A stretch of 7,419 bases of DNA, taken from assembly GCA_022791355.1 (NCBI GenBank), contig JAAVYX010000191.1, forward strand, positions 1 to 7,419, read 5' to 3'. Positions 1-5,200 of the stretch are shown piece after piece (the first letter of the stretch is position 1; each line of letters opens with the position of its first letter). The notes under the pieces are model-generated. The model had not been told where the DNA came from, ran no database searches, and saw only the letters and a list, made by a program, of their open reading frames with translations. This DNA comes from Clostridiales bacterium (GTDB taxonomy: Bacteria; Bacillota; Clostridia; Oscillospirales; Acutalibacteraceae). Made by a program: the position numbers and the translations under genes.

Positions 1-30
1 GTCGGTCATATTTTTCAAACAAGCCCTAGT
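1..30. repeat. Tip of a fold-back (MITE-like) element, cut by the window edge
   Basis: Bases 18-30 (AACAAGCCCTAGT) are the exact reverse complement of bases 7094-7106, which form the left tip of the fold-back element at 7094-7261. Bases 10-20 (ATTTTTCAAAC) also match the right tip of that element directly. This end therefore looks like the right-hand terminus of a second copy whose body lies before the window. Only the tip is visible, so element length and integrity are unknown. Confidence 0.5.
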
Positions 31-83
31 ATAATAACCCCGCAAGTAAATAGTAAATACTTATATTAGACGCTTATATATGC

Positions 84-112
84 TTTACAGCTATAGTTGG
101 TTATGCTATACT
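84..112 (+). promoter_or_regulatory. Sigma-A-type promoter of the LysR gene
   Basis: A -35 box TTTACA (84-89) and a -10 box TATACT (107-112) are separated by exactly 17 bases, and a TG at 104-105 adds an extended -10. Transcription would start near 118-120, giving a very short leader with the ribosome binding site AAGGAGG at 123-129. The -10 box overlaps a small inverted repeat, TATAG (92-96) and CTATA (106-110). That is where a LysR-type protein would bind for autorepression, but the arms are short and this is only a suggestion. Confidence 0.65.
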
Positions 113-137
113 GCGGGCGTAGAAGGAGGTCAAGCGT

Positions 138-1013
138 ATGGAGCTTAGGGTCTTGCAATATTTTCTGGCGGTCACAAGGGAACAGAGTATTTCGGGAGCC
201 GCCGAGTCGCTCTACCTTTCCCAGCCCACCCTTTCCAGACAGTTAAAGGAGCTGGAGAAGGAGCTGGGTAAGCAGCTTATGATTCGGGGAAACCGGCGCG
301 TCACCTTGACCGAAGAGGGCATGATTCTTCGCAAGCGGGCGGAAGAAATTATGGAGCTTGTTCGGAAAGCCGAGGCTGAGATTTCCCTGTCGGACGAGGT
401 CATAGCCGGGGACATCACAGTGGGAGCGGGGGAAACCGACGGCGTACGCGTTCTGGCCAAGGCGGCGCAGTCCCTTCAGGAGAAATACCCGCTGGTTCGT
501 TTTCATATTTTCAGCGGCGACAAAGCGACTGTACTCGAAGAATTGGACAGAGGCCTTATCGACTTTGGACTGGTTTTCGGAGAAGTGGAAACGTCGAAGT
601 ATGAGCATATCCAAGTTCCTTATAAGGATACATGGGGCGTTATTATGCGGCGGGATTCTCCGCTGGCTCAAAAGGAGTTTATTACGGCGGAAGATTTGAT
701 AGACAAACCTCTGATCCTTTCCAGACAGGCCTTTCAGAAACAGGAATTTCAAGAATTTTTTCCGTGCGGACAGGACAAGCTGCATATTGTGGCAACTTAC
801 AACCTGCTGTTCAACGGCTCTTTGATGGTGGACGAAGGGATGGGGTATGCCATCAGCTTTGATAAACTGATCAACGTTTCGGGAGAAAGCGGTCTGTGCT
901 TCAGGCCGCTTATGCCAAAGCTTGAAGCCAAAATGAATATTGTGTGGAAAAAATATCAGGCGTTTACCAAGGCCGCGGAAAAGTTTATACAAAAATTGCA
1001 GGAGATACTTTGA
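138..1013 (+). CDS. LysR-family transcriptional regulator
   Basis: A 291-residue DNA-binding regulator of normal LysR length. Residues 1-60 are the typical winged helix-turn-helix, including AAESLYLSQPTLSRQLKELE and the downstream RVTLTEEG wing. Residues about 65-90 form the linker helix, and the rest is a periplasmic-binding-protein-like effector domain. The start is fixed by AAGGAGG eight bases upstream of the ATG. The gene has its own promoter (84-112) and terminator (1165-1198), so it is probably monocistronic. The ior/paaK genes in the window lie on the opposite strand and converge on it, which is not the classic divergent LysR-target arrangement; the target may lie upstream of the window. 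Its sequence is visibly more AT-rich than the ior and paaK genes. The family is certain; effector and regulon cannot be read from the sequence. Confidence 0.95.
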   Translation: MELRVLQYFLAVTREQSISGAAESLYLSQPTLSRQLKELEKELGKQLMIRGNRRVTLTEEGMILRKRAEEIMELVRKAEAEISLSDEVIAGDITVGAGETDGVRVLAKAAQSLQEKYPLVRFHIFSGDKATVLEELDRGLIDFGLVFGEVETSKYEHIQVPYKDTWGVIMRRDSPLAQKEFITAEDLIDKPLILSRQAFQKQEFQEFFPCGQDKLHIVATYNLLFNGSLMVDEGMGYAISFDKLINVSGESGLCFRPLMPKLEAKMNIVWKKYQAFTKAAEKFIQKLQEIL

Positions 1014-1132
1014 AATACGCGTAGGGGCGCATGATTGTAAAAAGCGCTGTCTCAGTGGAAGAATGATTGATAGATTGCCAAAGGCGGCCTATCAAAACGG
1101 CCGGGCCTGGGACCTTATTACATTTAAGGCGG

Positions 1133-1158
1133 CCGCCCGCTCCCGCGGGAGCGGGCGG
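1133..1158. repeat. Perfect 26-bp GC-rich palindrome
   Basis: The left arm CCGCCCGCTCCCG (1133-1145) is followed directly by its exact reverse complement (1146-1158). It lies 120 bases after the LysR stop codon and just before the T-rich terminator hairpin. It could be an additional RNA hairpin stabilising the transcript 3' end, or a dyad binding site. With no loop, an RNA hairpin would have to open its central pairs. Nothing more specific can be said. Confidence 0.6.
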
Positions 1159-1164
1159 ATGCGC

Positions 1165-1198
1165 AAAAACTAGCCGCTTTTCGGTTAGTTTTTATTTT
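1165..1198 (+). terminator. Intrinsic terminator of the LysR gene
   Basis: The arm AAAAACTAGCCG (1165-1176) pairs with CGGTTAGTTTTT (1182-1193), with one G-U wobble around a CTTTT loop. The 3' side runs into TTTTTATTTT. The A-rich 5' flank means it could act in both directions, but the tract suits plus-strand transcription from the LysR gene. Together with the terminator at 1921-1959 it brackets the IS200 element. Confidence 0.8.
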
Positions 1199-1217
1199 CT
1201 CGTTTCATGCGGAATAG

Positions 1218-1245
1218 GAACCCCCCCGGGCAAAGCCGGGGGTTC
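1218..1245. other. Right-end hairpin of the IS200 element
   Basis: GAACCCCC (1218-1225) pairs with GGGGGTTC (1238-1245) around a GC-rich loop with further pairing possible. It lies on the 3' side of the transposase gene and has no following T-tract on the minus strand. This fits the subterminal recognition hairpin bound by IS200/IS605 TnpA better than a terminator. Confidence 0.65.
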
Positions 1246-1347
1246 TTCATAGACGGGCACAGCCCTTTGATACCAACAGCACGCGTCACGTCGCGTTGGT
1301 ACGGTCTGCCAATCGCGAGAGTTTGTTACTCGCTACCTGTAAACGGG
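1246..1347 (-). other. Untranslated 3' part of the IS200 element, rich in small stems
   Basis: About 100 bases between the transposase stop and the right-end hairpin. They contain stems GGGC/GCCC (1255-1265), TACCAAC/GTTGGTA (1271-1277 with 1295-1301) and GCGAG/CTCGC (1315-1319 with 1329-1333). Bases 1302-1312 (CGGTCTGCCAA) are the exact reverse complement of 1818-1828 in the transposase leader. No open reading frame here looks real. The stems may belong to an IS-encoded small RNA or to DNA structures used in transposition. Confidence 0.4.
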
Positions 1348-1782
1348 TTAAAAGTTACCCATCGTCAACTGTTCTCCTGCCTTATCTTCATCTAACTGAC
1401 GTTTGATGTACTCCTGTATCTTTTGTGCATTCTTCCCTGCCGTGTCCACATAGTACCCACGGCACCAGAACTCCCGATTTCGGTATTTGTATTTCAGCTC
1501 CGGGTACTTTTCATAGATCATCAGACTGCTCTTTCCCTTGAGATATCCCATGAAACTCGATACTGCAATCTTAGGCGGGATTTCTATAAGCATATGTACA
1601 TGATCCGGGCACACCTCTGCTTCTACTATCTTTATTTTCTTCCAATTGTACAGTGTTCTCAGAATCTCCCCTATCTCTCGTCGCTTTTCTCCGTAGAATA
1701 CTTTTCTACGGTATTTTGGCGCGAACACGATATCATATTTGCAATTCCACCTTGTATGCGTTAAACTATTCATGTCATTCAT
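1348..1782 (-). CDS. tnpA: IS200/IS605-family transposase TnpA (HUH, Y1)
   Basis: A 144-residue single-strand transposase, full length for this family. The HUH metal-binding motif is H61-V62-H63 inside PDHVHMLIEIPP, and the catalytic tyrosine is probably Y125 in KIQEYIKRQ. The WNCKYDIVFAPKYRR start and the GYYVDTAGKN segment are typical IS200 landmarks. It acts as a dimer that cuts and rejoins single-stranded DNA at the element ends, using the subterminal hairpins. The start ATG is preceded by AGGAGGT (1792-1798 on the minus strand) with nine bases of spacing. A short stem between this site and the start codon may hold translation low. No frameshift or lost motif is visible. No tnpB or omega RNA accompanies it. 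Confidence 0.95.
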   Translation of the reverse strand: MNDMNSLTHTRWNCKYDIVFAPKYRRKVFYGEKRREIGEILRTLYNWKKIKIVEAEVCPDHVHMLIEIPPKIAVSSFMGYLKGKSSLMIYEKYPELKYKYRNREFWCRGYYVDTAGKNAQKIQEYIKRQLDEDKAGEQLTMGNF

Positions 1783-1830
1783 TCTCGAATGACCTCCTTT
1801 TGCTTTTATTGGTGCGGTTGGCAGACCGCA
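1780..1830 (-). promoter_or_regulatory. Structured leader of tnpA
   Basis: On the minus strand, 1830-1813 forms a hairpin TGCGGT/ACCGCA with a six-base loop CTGCCA. The bases just after the AGGAGGT site form TCATT-CGAG-AATGA, whose 3' arm covers the first base of the start codon region. IS200 elements are known to restrain transposase translation with leader stems; this one looks similar but is short. The loop CTGCCA is also complementary to TGGCAG of the 3' untranslated region (complement of 1302-1312). Confidence 0.4.
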
Positions 1831-1888
1831 TCTTTATTCTAGCAATAGGAGTTCTTTTGTCTACATCATCGGCATAAGCCTTTCACAG

Positions 1889-1911
1889 AACCACTCGCCT
1901 AGCGAGTGGTT
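1889..1911. other. Left-end hairpin of the IS200 element
   Basis: AACCACTCGC (1889-1898) pairs perfectly with GCGAGTGGTT (1902-1911) around CTA, followed by TTCTTT on the plus strand. It lies upstream of tnpA, close to the element's left tip. In this family such a hairpin is the TnpA recognition site and also blocks transcription entering from outside. Confidence 0.7.
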
Positions 1912-1920
1912 TTCTTTATA

Positions 1921-1959
1921 CAAAAAGCATCCCCTGCCCAATAAAGGGCAGGGGATGCT
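1921..1959 (-). terminator. Intrinsic terminator of the paaK-ACT transcript
   Basis: On the minus strand a perfect 14-bp stem (AGCATCCCCTGCCC with GGGCAGGGGATGCT, 1926-1939 and 1946-1959) with a six-base loop TTTATT is followed at once by TTTTTG (1926-1921). It lies 116 bases after the ACT gene stop. The left tip of the IS200 element begins right after its T-tract. Confidence 0.9.
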
Positions 1960-2075
1960 CGCTTTGCGTCCAACACGCTCCGTGCGTCTTTGCGGGAGGG
2001 GGACTTTACGCCCTCCTTTGTAGGGCTAGGAGCGGTACGGCGGATGCAGGGAAAGGCCCGCCGACGGCCGTAGCG

Positions 2076-2507
2076 TTAGATATCGTACAGCTCTTCGCTG
2101 CGCATGAGGCTGATGCCGCCCTCCAAGAGGGTCTGTATCGCCCGTTCGTTGTCCTCCACCCGGAGAATGACAAAGGCCGTCTCCCGCTTGGGATTGAGGA
2201 AGGCGTACATATACTCGATACCGATCTCCTCGGCCGAGAGCACCTCCACCGCCTTGTTGAGACCGCCCGGGCAGTCGGGTACGGCGATGGCGATGACGTT
2301 GGTCAAGGAAACGGTCATACCCTCCCTTTTCAGGGCCTCCATGGCCTGCTCAGGCTTGTTGACAATCAGCCGCAGAATGCCGTAATCGGTGGTGTCTGCA
2401 ATGGACAGGGCGCGAATGTCGATCTGACTGTCGGCCAACAGACGGGTAATTTCGGCCATGCGGCCCTGTTTGTTCTCCACAAAAATCGAAAGCTGCTTGA
2501 TAATCAT
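2076..2507 (-). CDS. Tandem ACT-domain amino-acid-binding protein
   Basis: A 143-residue protein made of two ACT domains and nothing else: about residues 1-68 (KQLSIFVENKQGRMAEITRLL) and 70-143 (IAIAVPDCPGGLNKAVEVL). ACT domains usually bind amino acids and form dimers across their sheets. The GR and GG turns between the first strand and helix are where the ligand normally sits. There is no catalytic or DNA-binding part, so it must act as a sensor or as a partner of another protein. Two-ACT proteins of this size are commonly found beside paaK and ior genes in anaerobes, which makes an aromatic amino acid or aryl acid a plausible ligand; this is inference. The ribosome binding site AGGAGGT (2516-2522, minus strand) is eight bases before the ATG. 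It is the last gene before the terminator at 1921-1959, and is probably co-transcribed with the ligase gene 68 bases upstream. Confidence 0.9.
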   Translation of the reverse strand: MIIKQLSIFVENKQGRMAEITRLLADSQIDIRALSIADTTDYGILRLIVNKPEQAMEALKREGMTVSLTNVIAIAVPDCPGGLNKAVEVLSAEEIGIEYMYAFLNPKRETAFVILRVEDNERAIQTLLEGGISLMRSEELYDI

Positions 2508-2545
2508 GACGCGGTACCTCCTATTCGGAAATATATATGAGCGGG

Positions 2546-2565
2546 AAGACCGGCTCTCCGGTCTT
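2546..2565 (-). other. Hairpin between paaK and the ACT gene
   Basis: AAGACCGG (2546-2553) pairs perfectly with CCGGTCTT (2558-2565) around a four-base loop. On the minus strand no T-tract follows, so it should not stop transcription. It could stabilise the upstream message or mark a processing site in the paaK-ACT transcript. Confidence 0.5.
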
Positions 2566-2575
2566 TTCAGCGTCC

Positions 2576-3904
2576 TTAGATATGGCGGTTATCGATCACC
2601 CGCTTGGCCTTGCCCTCGGAGCGGGCCAGGCTCTTGGGCTCCACCAGCTTGACGGTGGCCGAAATGTTCAGCACCGACTGCATGGCCGCCGCCAGCTTGC
2701 GCTCCATCTCCTCGATGCCCCGCACCTGATCGGTGAAGTGGCCGGCGGTCATCTCCACCTGCACCTCCATGGTGTCGTGATTTCCCTTGCGGTCGACAAT
2801 GATGAGGTAGTTGGGCTCCAGCCCCAATTGGGTGAGGACGTATTCGATCTGGGAGGGGAAGACGTTGACTCCCCGGATGATGAGCATATCGTCGGTACGG
2901 CCCTTGGGCTTGGCCATCTTGACCAGGGTGCGGCCGCAGGCGCAGGGCTCGTGGGATAAAGCGCAGACGTCCCGGGTCCGGTAGCGCATGAGGGGCAGGG
3001 CTTCCTTGCCGATGCAGGTGAAGACCAGTTCGCCGTAGGTTCCGTCGGGCAGGGGCGCGCCGGTGTCGGGGTCGATGATCTCGGGATAAAAATAGTCCTC
3101 GCAGACATGCAGGCCGGTCTGCATACAGCATTCGTAGGAAACGCCGGGACCGGCGATTTCGGACAGGCCGTAAATATCGTAGGCCTTGATGTTTAAAAGC
3201 TGCTCGATGTTCTGGCGCATGCCCTCGCTCCAGGCCTCCGCGCCGAACAGGCCGCCTCGCAGGGGAAGCTTGGAGGTATCCACTCCCATGTCCCGACAGG
3301 TCTCGCCGATGTAGGCGGCGTAGGAAGGGGTGCAGCAGAGGAAATTGGAGCCGAAATCCTGTAAAATCTGCACCTGACGCTGGGTGTTGCCCGAGGATAC
3401 GGGGATGGCGGCCGCCCCCAGCTTTTCGGCGCCGTAGTGCAGCCCCAGCCCCCCGGTGAAAAGGCCGTAACCGTAGGAGACATGGACAAAGTCGCTTTTG
3501 GTGCAGCCGGCGGCCGCTAAAGCCCGGGCCGCGCCGTCGGCCCAGACCTCGACGTCCTTTTGGGTGTAGCCCACCACCGTCTGCTTGCCGGTGGTGCCGG
3601 AGGAGGCGTGAATGCGCACCAGCTCCTCGTGGGGGACGGCAAATAGACCGTAGGGAAAATGGTCCCGCAGGTCGCTTTTGTAGGTGAAGGGAAGCTTGCC
3701 GACGTCGTCAATCGACCGGATATCGCCGGGCTTTACCCCCAGCTCATCCATCTTCCTTTTGTAAAAGGGGACATGGGTATAGCATCGCTCCACCATTTTT
3801 TTCAGACGGTCGGACTGTATCGCCCGCAGGGTTTCCCGGTCGGCGCATTCGACCTCGGGCTGGAAATAACGCTGGTGCGCTGGGTCGTTGACAGGATAGT
3901 CCAT
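2576..3904 (-). CDS. paaK: Phenylacetate-CoA ligase family protein (aryl-acid CoA ligase)
   Basis: A 442-residue cytoplasmic adenylate-forming enzyme, close to the usual PaaK length of about 435. It joins an arylacetate (phenyl-, hydroxyphenyl- or indoleacetate) to CoA with ATP going to AMP and PPi, by way of an acyl-adenylate. Visible motifs in order: the ATP loop SSGTTGK (101-107), GAEAWSEGMR (221-230), YDIYGLSEIAGPG (242-254), YRTRD (308-312), GRTDDMLIIRGVNVFP (335-350) and the C-terminal SEGKAKRVID (429-438) carrying the likely catalytic lysine. A cysteine group C314, C321, C323 resembles the one seen in many anaerobic members. The start is supported by GAGGTG (3913-3918, minus strand) eight bases before the ATG. 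It lies 717 bases downstream of iorB and just before the ACT gene. No aerobic phenylacetate degradation (paaABCDE) genes are present in the window, so it probably serves aryl-acid/aromatic amino acid conversion together with IorAB. Substrate and net direction cannot be read from the sequence. Confidence 0.93.
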   Translation of the reverse strand: MDYPVNDPAHQRYFQPEVECADRETLRAIQSDRLKKMVERCYTHVPFYKRKMDELGVKPGDIRSIDDVGKLPFTYKSDLRDHFPYGLFAVPHEELVRIHASSGTTGKQTVVGYTQKDVEVWADGAARALAAAGCTKSDFVHVSYGYGLFTGGLGLHYGAEKLGAAAIPVSSGNTQRQVQILQDFGSNFLCCTPSYAAYIGETCRDMGVDTSKLPLRGGLFGAEAWSEGMRQNIEQLLNIKAYDIYGLSEIAGPGVSYECCMQTGLHVCEDYFYPEIIDPDTGAPLPDGTYGELVFTCIGKEALPLMRYRTRDVCALSHEPCACGRTLVKMAKPKGRTDDMLIIRGVNVFPSQIEYVLTQLGLEPNYLIIVDRKGNHDTMEVQVEMTAGHFTDQVRGIEEMERKLAAAMQSVLNISATVKLVEPKSLARSEGKAKRVIDNRHI

Positions 3905-3958
3905 GGGTACAACACCTCGTTTTGCACGGCGCAGGCCGTTTTTTGTTTGATTGGACGG

Positions 3959-3981
3959 GCGGGAGGTTTGGCGGCGGATTT
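3959..3981 (+). repeat. Dispersed GC-rich repeat, copy 1
   Basis: This 23-base stretch starting GCGGGAGGTTT matches 7058-7080 at 21 of 23 positions in the same orientation. A shorter relative, GCGGGAGGGTTCGCGCCGG, lies at 4002-4020. It is non-coding, and its function is unknown. Confidence 0.55.
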
Positions 3982-4057
3982 CCTCTGTTTTGATTCGTTG
4001 AGCGGGAGGGTTCGCGCCGGGCGTACGGTTGCCGCGCCAATGCCTGACCGGGAGGCG

Positions 4058-4077
4058 TCTGGCGCGAAACCTCTATC
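4058..4077 (-). repeat. Dispersed repeat, inverted copy
   Basis: The minus strand reads GATAGAGGTTTCGCGCCAGA, identical over 20 bases to the plus strand at 7262-7281. The GAGGTTTCGCG core is shared with the copies at 3959, 4002 and 7058, so all appear to belong to one family of intergenic repeats. Confidence 0.6.
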
Positions 4078-4177
4078 CCGGCTGAATATCGTCTACCTTG
4101 GGGGATCATACGCACAGCAGCCGCCCAAAGGGCAGCCCTTACGAGCGAGCCCAAAAGCGGGCCGTCGGGGAGATGGC

Positions 4178-4221
4178 AGGGAACTAGCAGGGAACTAGCA
4201 GGGAACTAGCAGGGAACTAGC
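4178..4221. repeat. Four tandem copies of an 11-bp unit
   Basis: The unit AGGGAACTAGC occurs four times in a row without any change (4178-4188, 4189-4199, 4200-4210, 4211-4221). Flanking bases extend the periodic stretch to about 4176-4223. The period is close to one helical turn. It lies directly beside the hairpin cluster at 4238-4458. Perfect identity suggests recent expansion by slippage. No spacers are present, so it is not a CRISPR array. Confidence 0.9.
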
Positions 4222-4237
4222 AGCATTCTCGGACTTG

Positions 4238-4458
4238 GCGGGCGATAGCCCGCTGGCCTCCCTCACGGGGCGGCTGTTGAGGGCCGCTCTTTCGAGCGAC
4301 TACCTTACGGTCTCGCCGGCCCTCATATAGGCTCATCGCTGGGTTCTACGGAAGTTTTACGGGTGGTAAACCTACCCAGGCAAGGCGGATGTAGCCGCTC
4401 TGCCGAGCGGCCCGCATAGCGCTCCCTCTGGCCGGCAGCAAAGACAACGCAGCTTTGC
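4238..4458 (-). ncRNA. Candidate structured RNA or leader (hairpin cluster)
   Basis: Five stems lie close together. They are GCGGGC/GCCCGC with a four-base loop (4238-4253); a seven-pair stem with one G-U pair closed by a GAAA tetraloop when read on the minus strand (4283-4300); GGGTAGG/CCACCC (4361-4377); a perfect seven-pair GCCGCTC/GAGCGGC (4394-4411); and GCAAAG/CTTTGC (4438-4458). A GNRA loop on the minus strand, and same-strand genes on both sides, favour minus-strand RNA. CTGGGT (minus strand 4379-4374) can also pair with ACCCAG (4344-4339), which competes with the third stem. I do not recognise it as a known riboswitch or RNA class; it may equally be a genomic repeat. Confidence 0.3.
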
Positions 4459-4468
4459 GTGGGGTATC

Positions 4469-4497
4469 CCTGTAAAACCGTATTTTCCCCTTGTCAA
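4469..4497 (-). promoter_or_regulatory. Weak possible promoter upstream of the hairpin cluster
   Basis: On the minus strand a consensus -35 TTGACA (4497-4492) is followed 17 bases later by TACAGG (4474-4469), which matches the -10 consensus only in part. If used, it would start a long leader of over 500 bases ahead of paaK, or a separate RNA. Only the -35 box is convincing. Confidence 0.25.
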
Positions 4498-4621
4498 TTG
4501 ACGGTAAGAAAGCTGGAGAAAATCTGAAGCGAACCCCCGCGCAAAGCGAAAAAGTCAGAAAAATCCTTTGACCGGACCACGAAACGAAAAGGCAAAACCG
4601 TCCCGACGAAGCCGTTAAAAA

Positions 4622-5197
4622 TTAATACACGTACCCTGCGTCAAAGGCCGCCAGATTCATATCGATAAACTTTTTGGGAACGGTTTCCTCGATAGCCCTT
4701 AGCCAGATATCCTTTTTGATATCGGTCTGGGCGGCCAATACGCCTATCAGCGCCACGTTGACCGCCTTGGGAGACCCGGCCTCCACGGCCAGGGGCAGGG
4801 CGTCCACCGGGGTGACGACGGCGTCGCTCTCCAAAAGCTGTTCCAAAATCCCCTCGGGATACCGGGCCGCGCCGGTGATAACCGGCATGGGGTCCATCTT
4901 CTGGGTATTGACCACCAGCTTGCCTCCCTTTTTCAGGTAGGGCAGCCAGCGGGCGGCCTCCAGCTGCTCGAAGGCCAGAATCAAATCGGCCTCTCCCTTT
5001 TCGATGATGGGGGAAGCCACCTGTTCGCCGGCCCGCACGTAGGTGACCACCGACCCGCCCCGCTGGGACATGCCGTGGACCTCGCTCACCTTTACATCCA
5101 GGCCCTGGGCGATCATAACCGCCCCTATAAGCCGGCTGGCCAACAGGGTCCCCTGTCCGCCCACGCCGACGATCATAATATTATAGCTTTTTTTCAT
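4622..5197 (-). CDS. iorB: Indolepyruvate:ferredoxin oxidoreductase, beta subunit
   Basis: A 191-residue subunit of normal IorB length belonging to the gamma-type (pyruvate/ketoisovalerate oxidoreductase) domain family. It pairs with IorA in the cytoplasm to convert aryl pyruvates plus CoA into arylacetyl-CoA, CO2 and reduced ferredoxin. The N-terminal GVGGQGTLLASR (11-22) and SEVHGMSQRGGSV (38-50) are the hallmark motifs; the second is the loop that meets CoA/TPP in the partner. The ribosome binding site GGGGAGG sits inside the last codons of iorA, and only three bases separate the iorA stop from this ATG, so the two are translationally coupled. No clear terminator follows. Confidence 0.95.
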   Translation of the reverse strand: MKKSYNIMIVGVGGQGTLLASRLIGAVMIAQGLDVKVSEVHGMSQRGGSVVTYVRAGEQVASPIIEKGEADLILAFEQLEAARWLPYLKKGGKLVVNTQKMDPMPVITGAARYPEGILEQLLESDAVVTPVDALPLAVEAGSPKAVNVALIGVLAAQTDIKKDIWLRAIEETVPKKFIDMNLAAFDAGYVY

Positions 5198-5200
5198 GGC

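Larger units (their letters stand above)
1210..1921 (-). mobile_element. IS200-group insertion sequence (IS200/IS605 family), about 710 bp
   Basis: A single minus-strand Y1/HUH transposase gene without any tnpB companion defines the IS200 group. Each end has a hairpin, not a terminal inverted repeat, as is typical of this family: one at 1889-1911 (element left end) and one at 1218-1245 (element right end). The distance between the outer sides of the hairpins gives about 710 bp, the usual IS200 size. The exact tips were not determined, because the family makes no target duplication and has no inverted termini; allow about 10 bases at each side. The element sits between the LysR terminator and the terminator of the ACT gene, so it interrupts no visible gene. 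The intact transposase and hairpins suggest it may still be active. Confidence 0.88.
3905..4621. other. 717-base gene-free gap between iorB and paaK
   Basis: No convincing coding region is found on either strand; the open frames here lack ribosome sites and recognisable protein features. From left to right it holds a small hairpin ACGGC/GCCGT (3926-3939) just before the paaK ribosome site, three copies of a GC-rich dispersed repeat (3959-4077), small GCCC/GGGC stems (about 4121-4165), four tandem 11-bp repeats (4178-4221), a hairpin cluster (4238-4458) and an A-rich stretch after iorB (4500-4621). No clear terminator follows iorB, so iorAB transcription may run on through the gap to paaK. Confidence 0.7.

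Noticed and set aside
1810..1925. omega RNA or TnpB-associated RNA of an IS605 element.
   Set aside because: No tnpB or remnant of it is present; the element is of the IS200 type with tnpA alone.
2510..2518. GGTACCGCG on the minus strand just before the ACT gene, resembling the T-box core.
   Set aside because: The whole intergenic space is only 68 bases and has no specifier stem or antiterminator. The sequence also overlaps the ribosome binding site, so it is a chance match.
3926..3944. ACGGC/GCCGT stem followed by six T on the plus strand, terminator-like.
   Set aside because: The stem has only five pairs and there is no plus-strand gene ahead of it. On the minus strand it lies just before the paaK ribosome site without a T-tract.
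3659..4198. A 179-codon plus-strand open frame reaching from paaK into the gap.
   Set aside because: Half of it is antisense to paaK, and the rest crosses the repeats. It has no ribosome site and no recognisable protein feature.
4176..4223. CRISPR-like tandem repeats.
   Set aside because: The units are 11 bp and contiguous without spacers, and there are no cas genes.
4238..4480. A known riboswitch class or housekeeping RNA (TPP, T-box, 6S, RNase P, tmRNA).
   Set aside because: None of the conserved core sequences that I know for these classes could be recognised on either strand.
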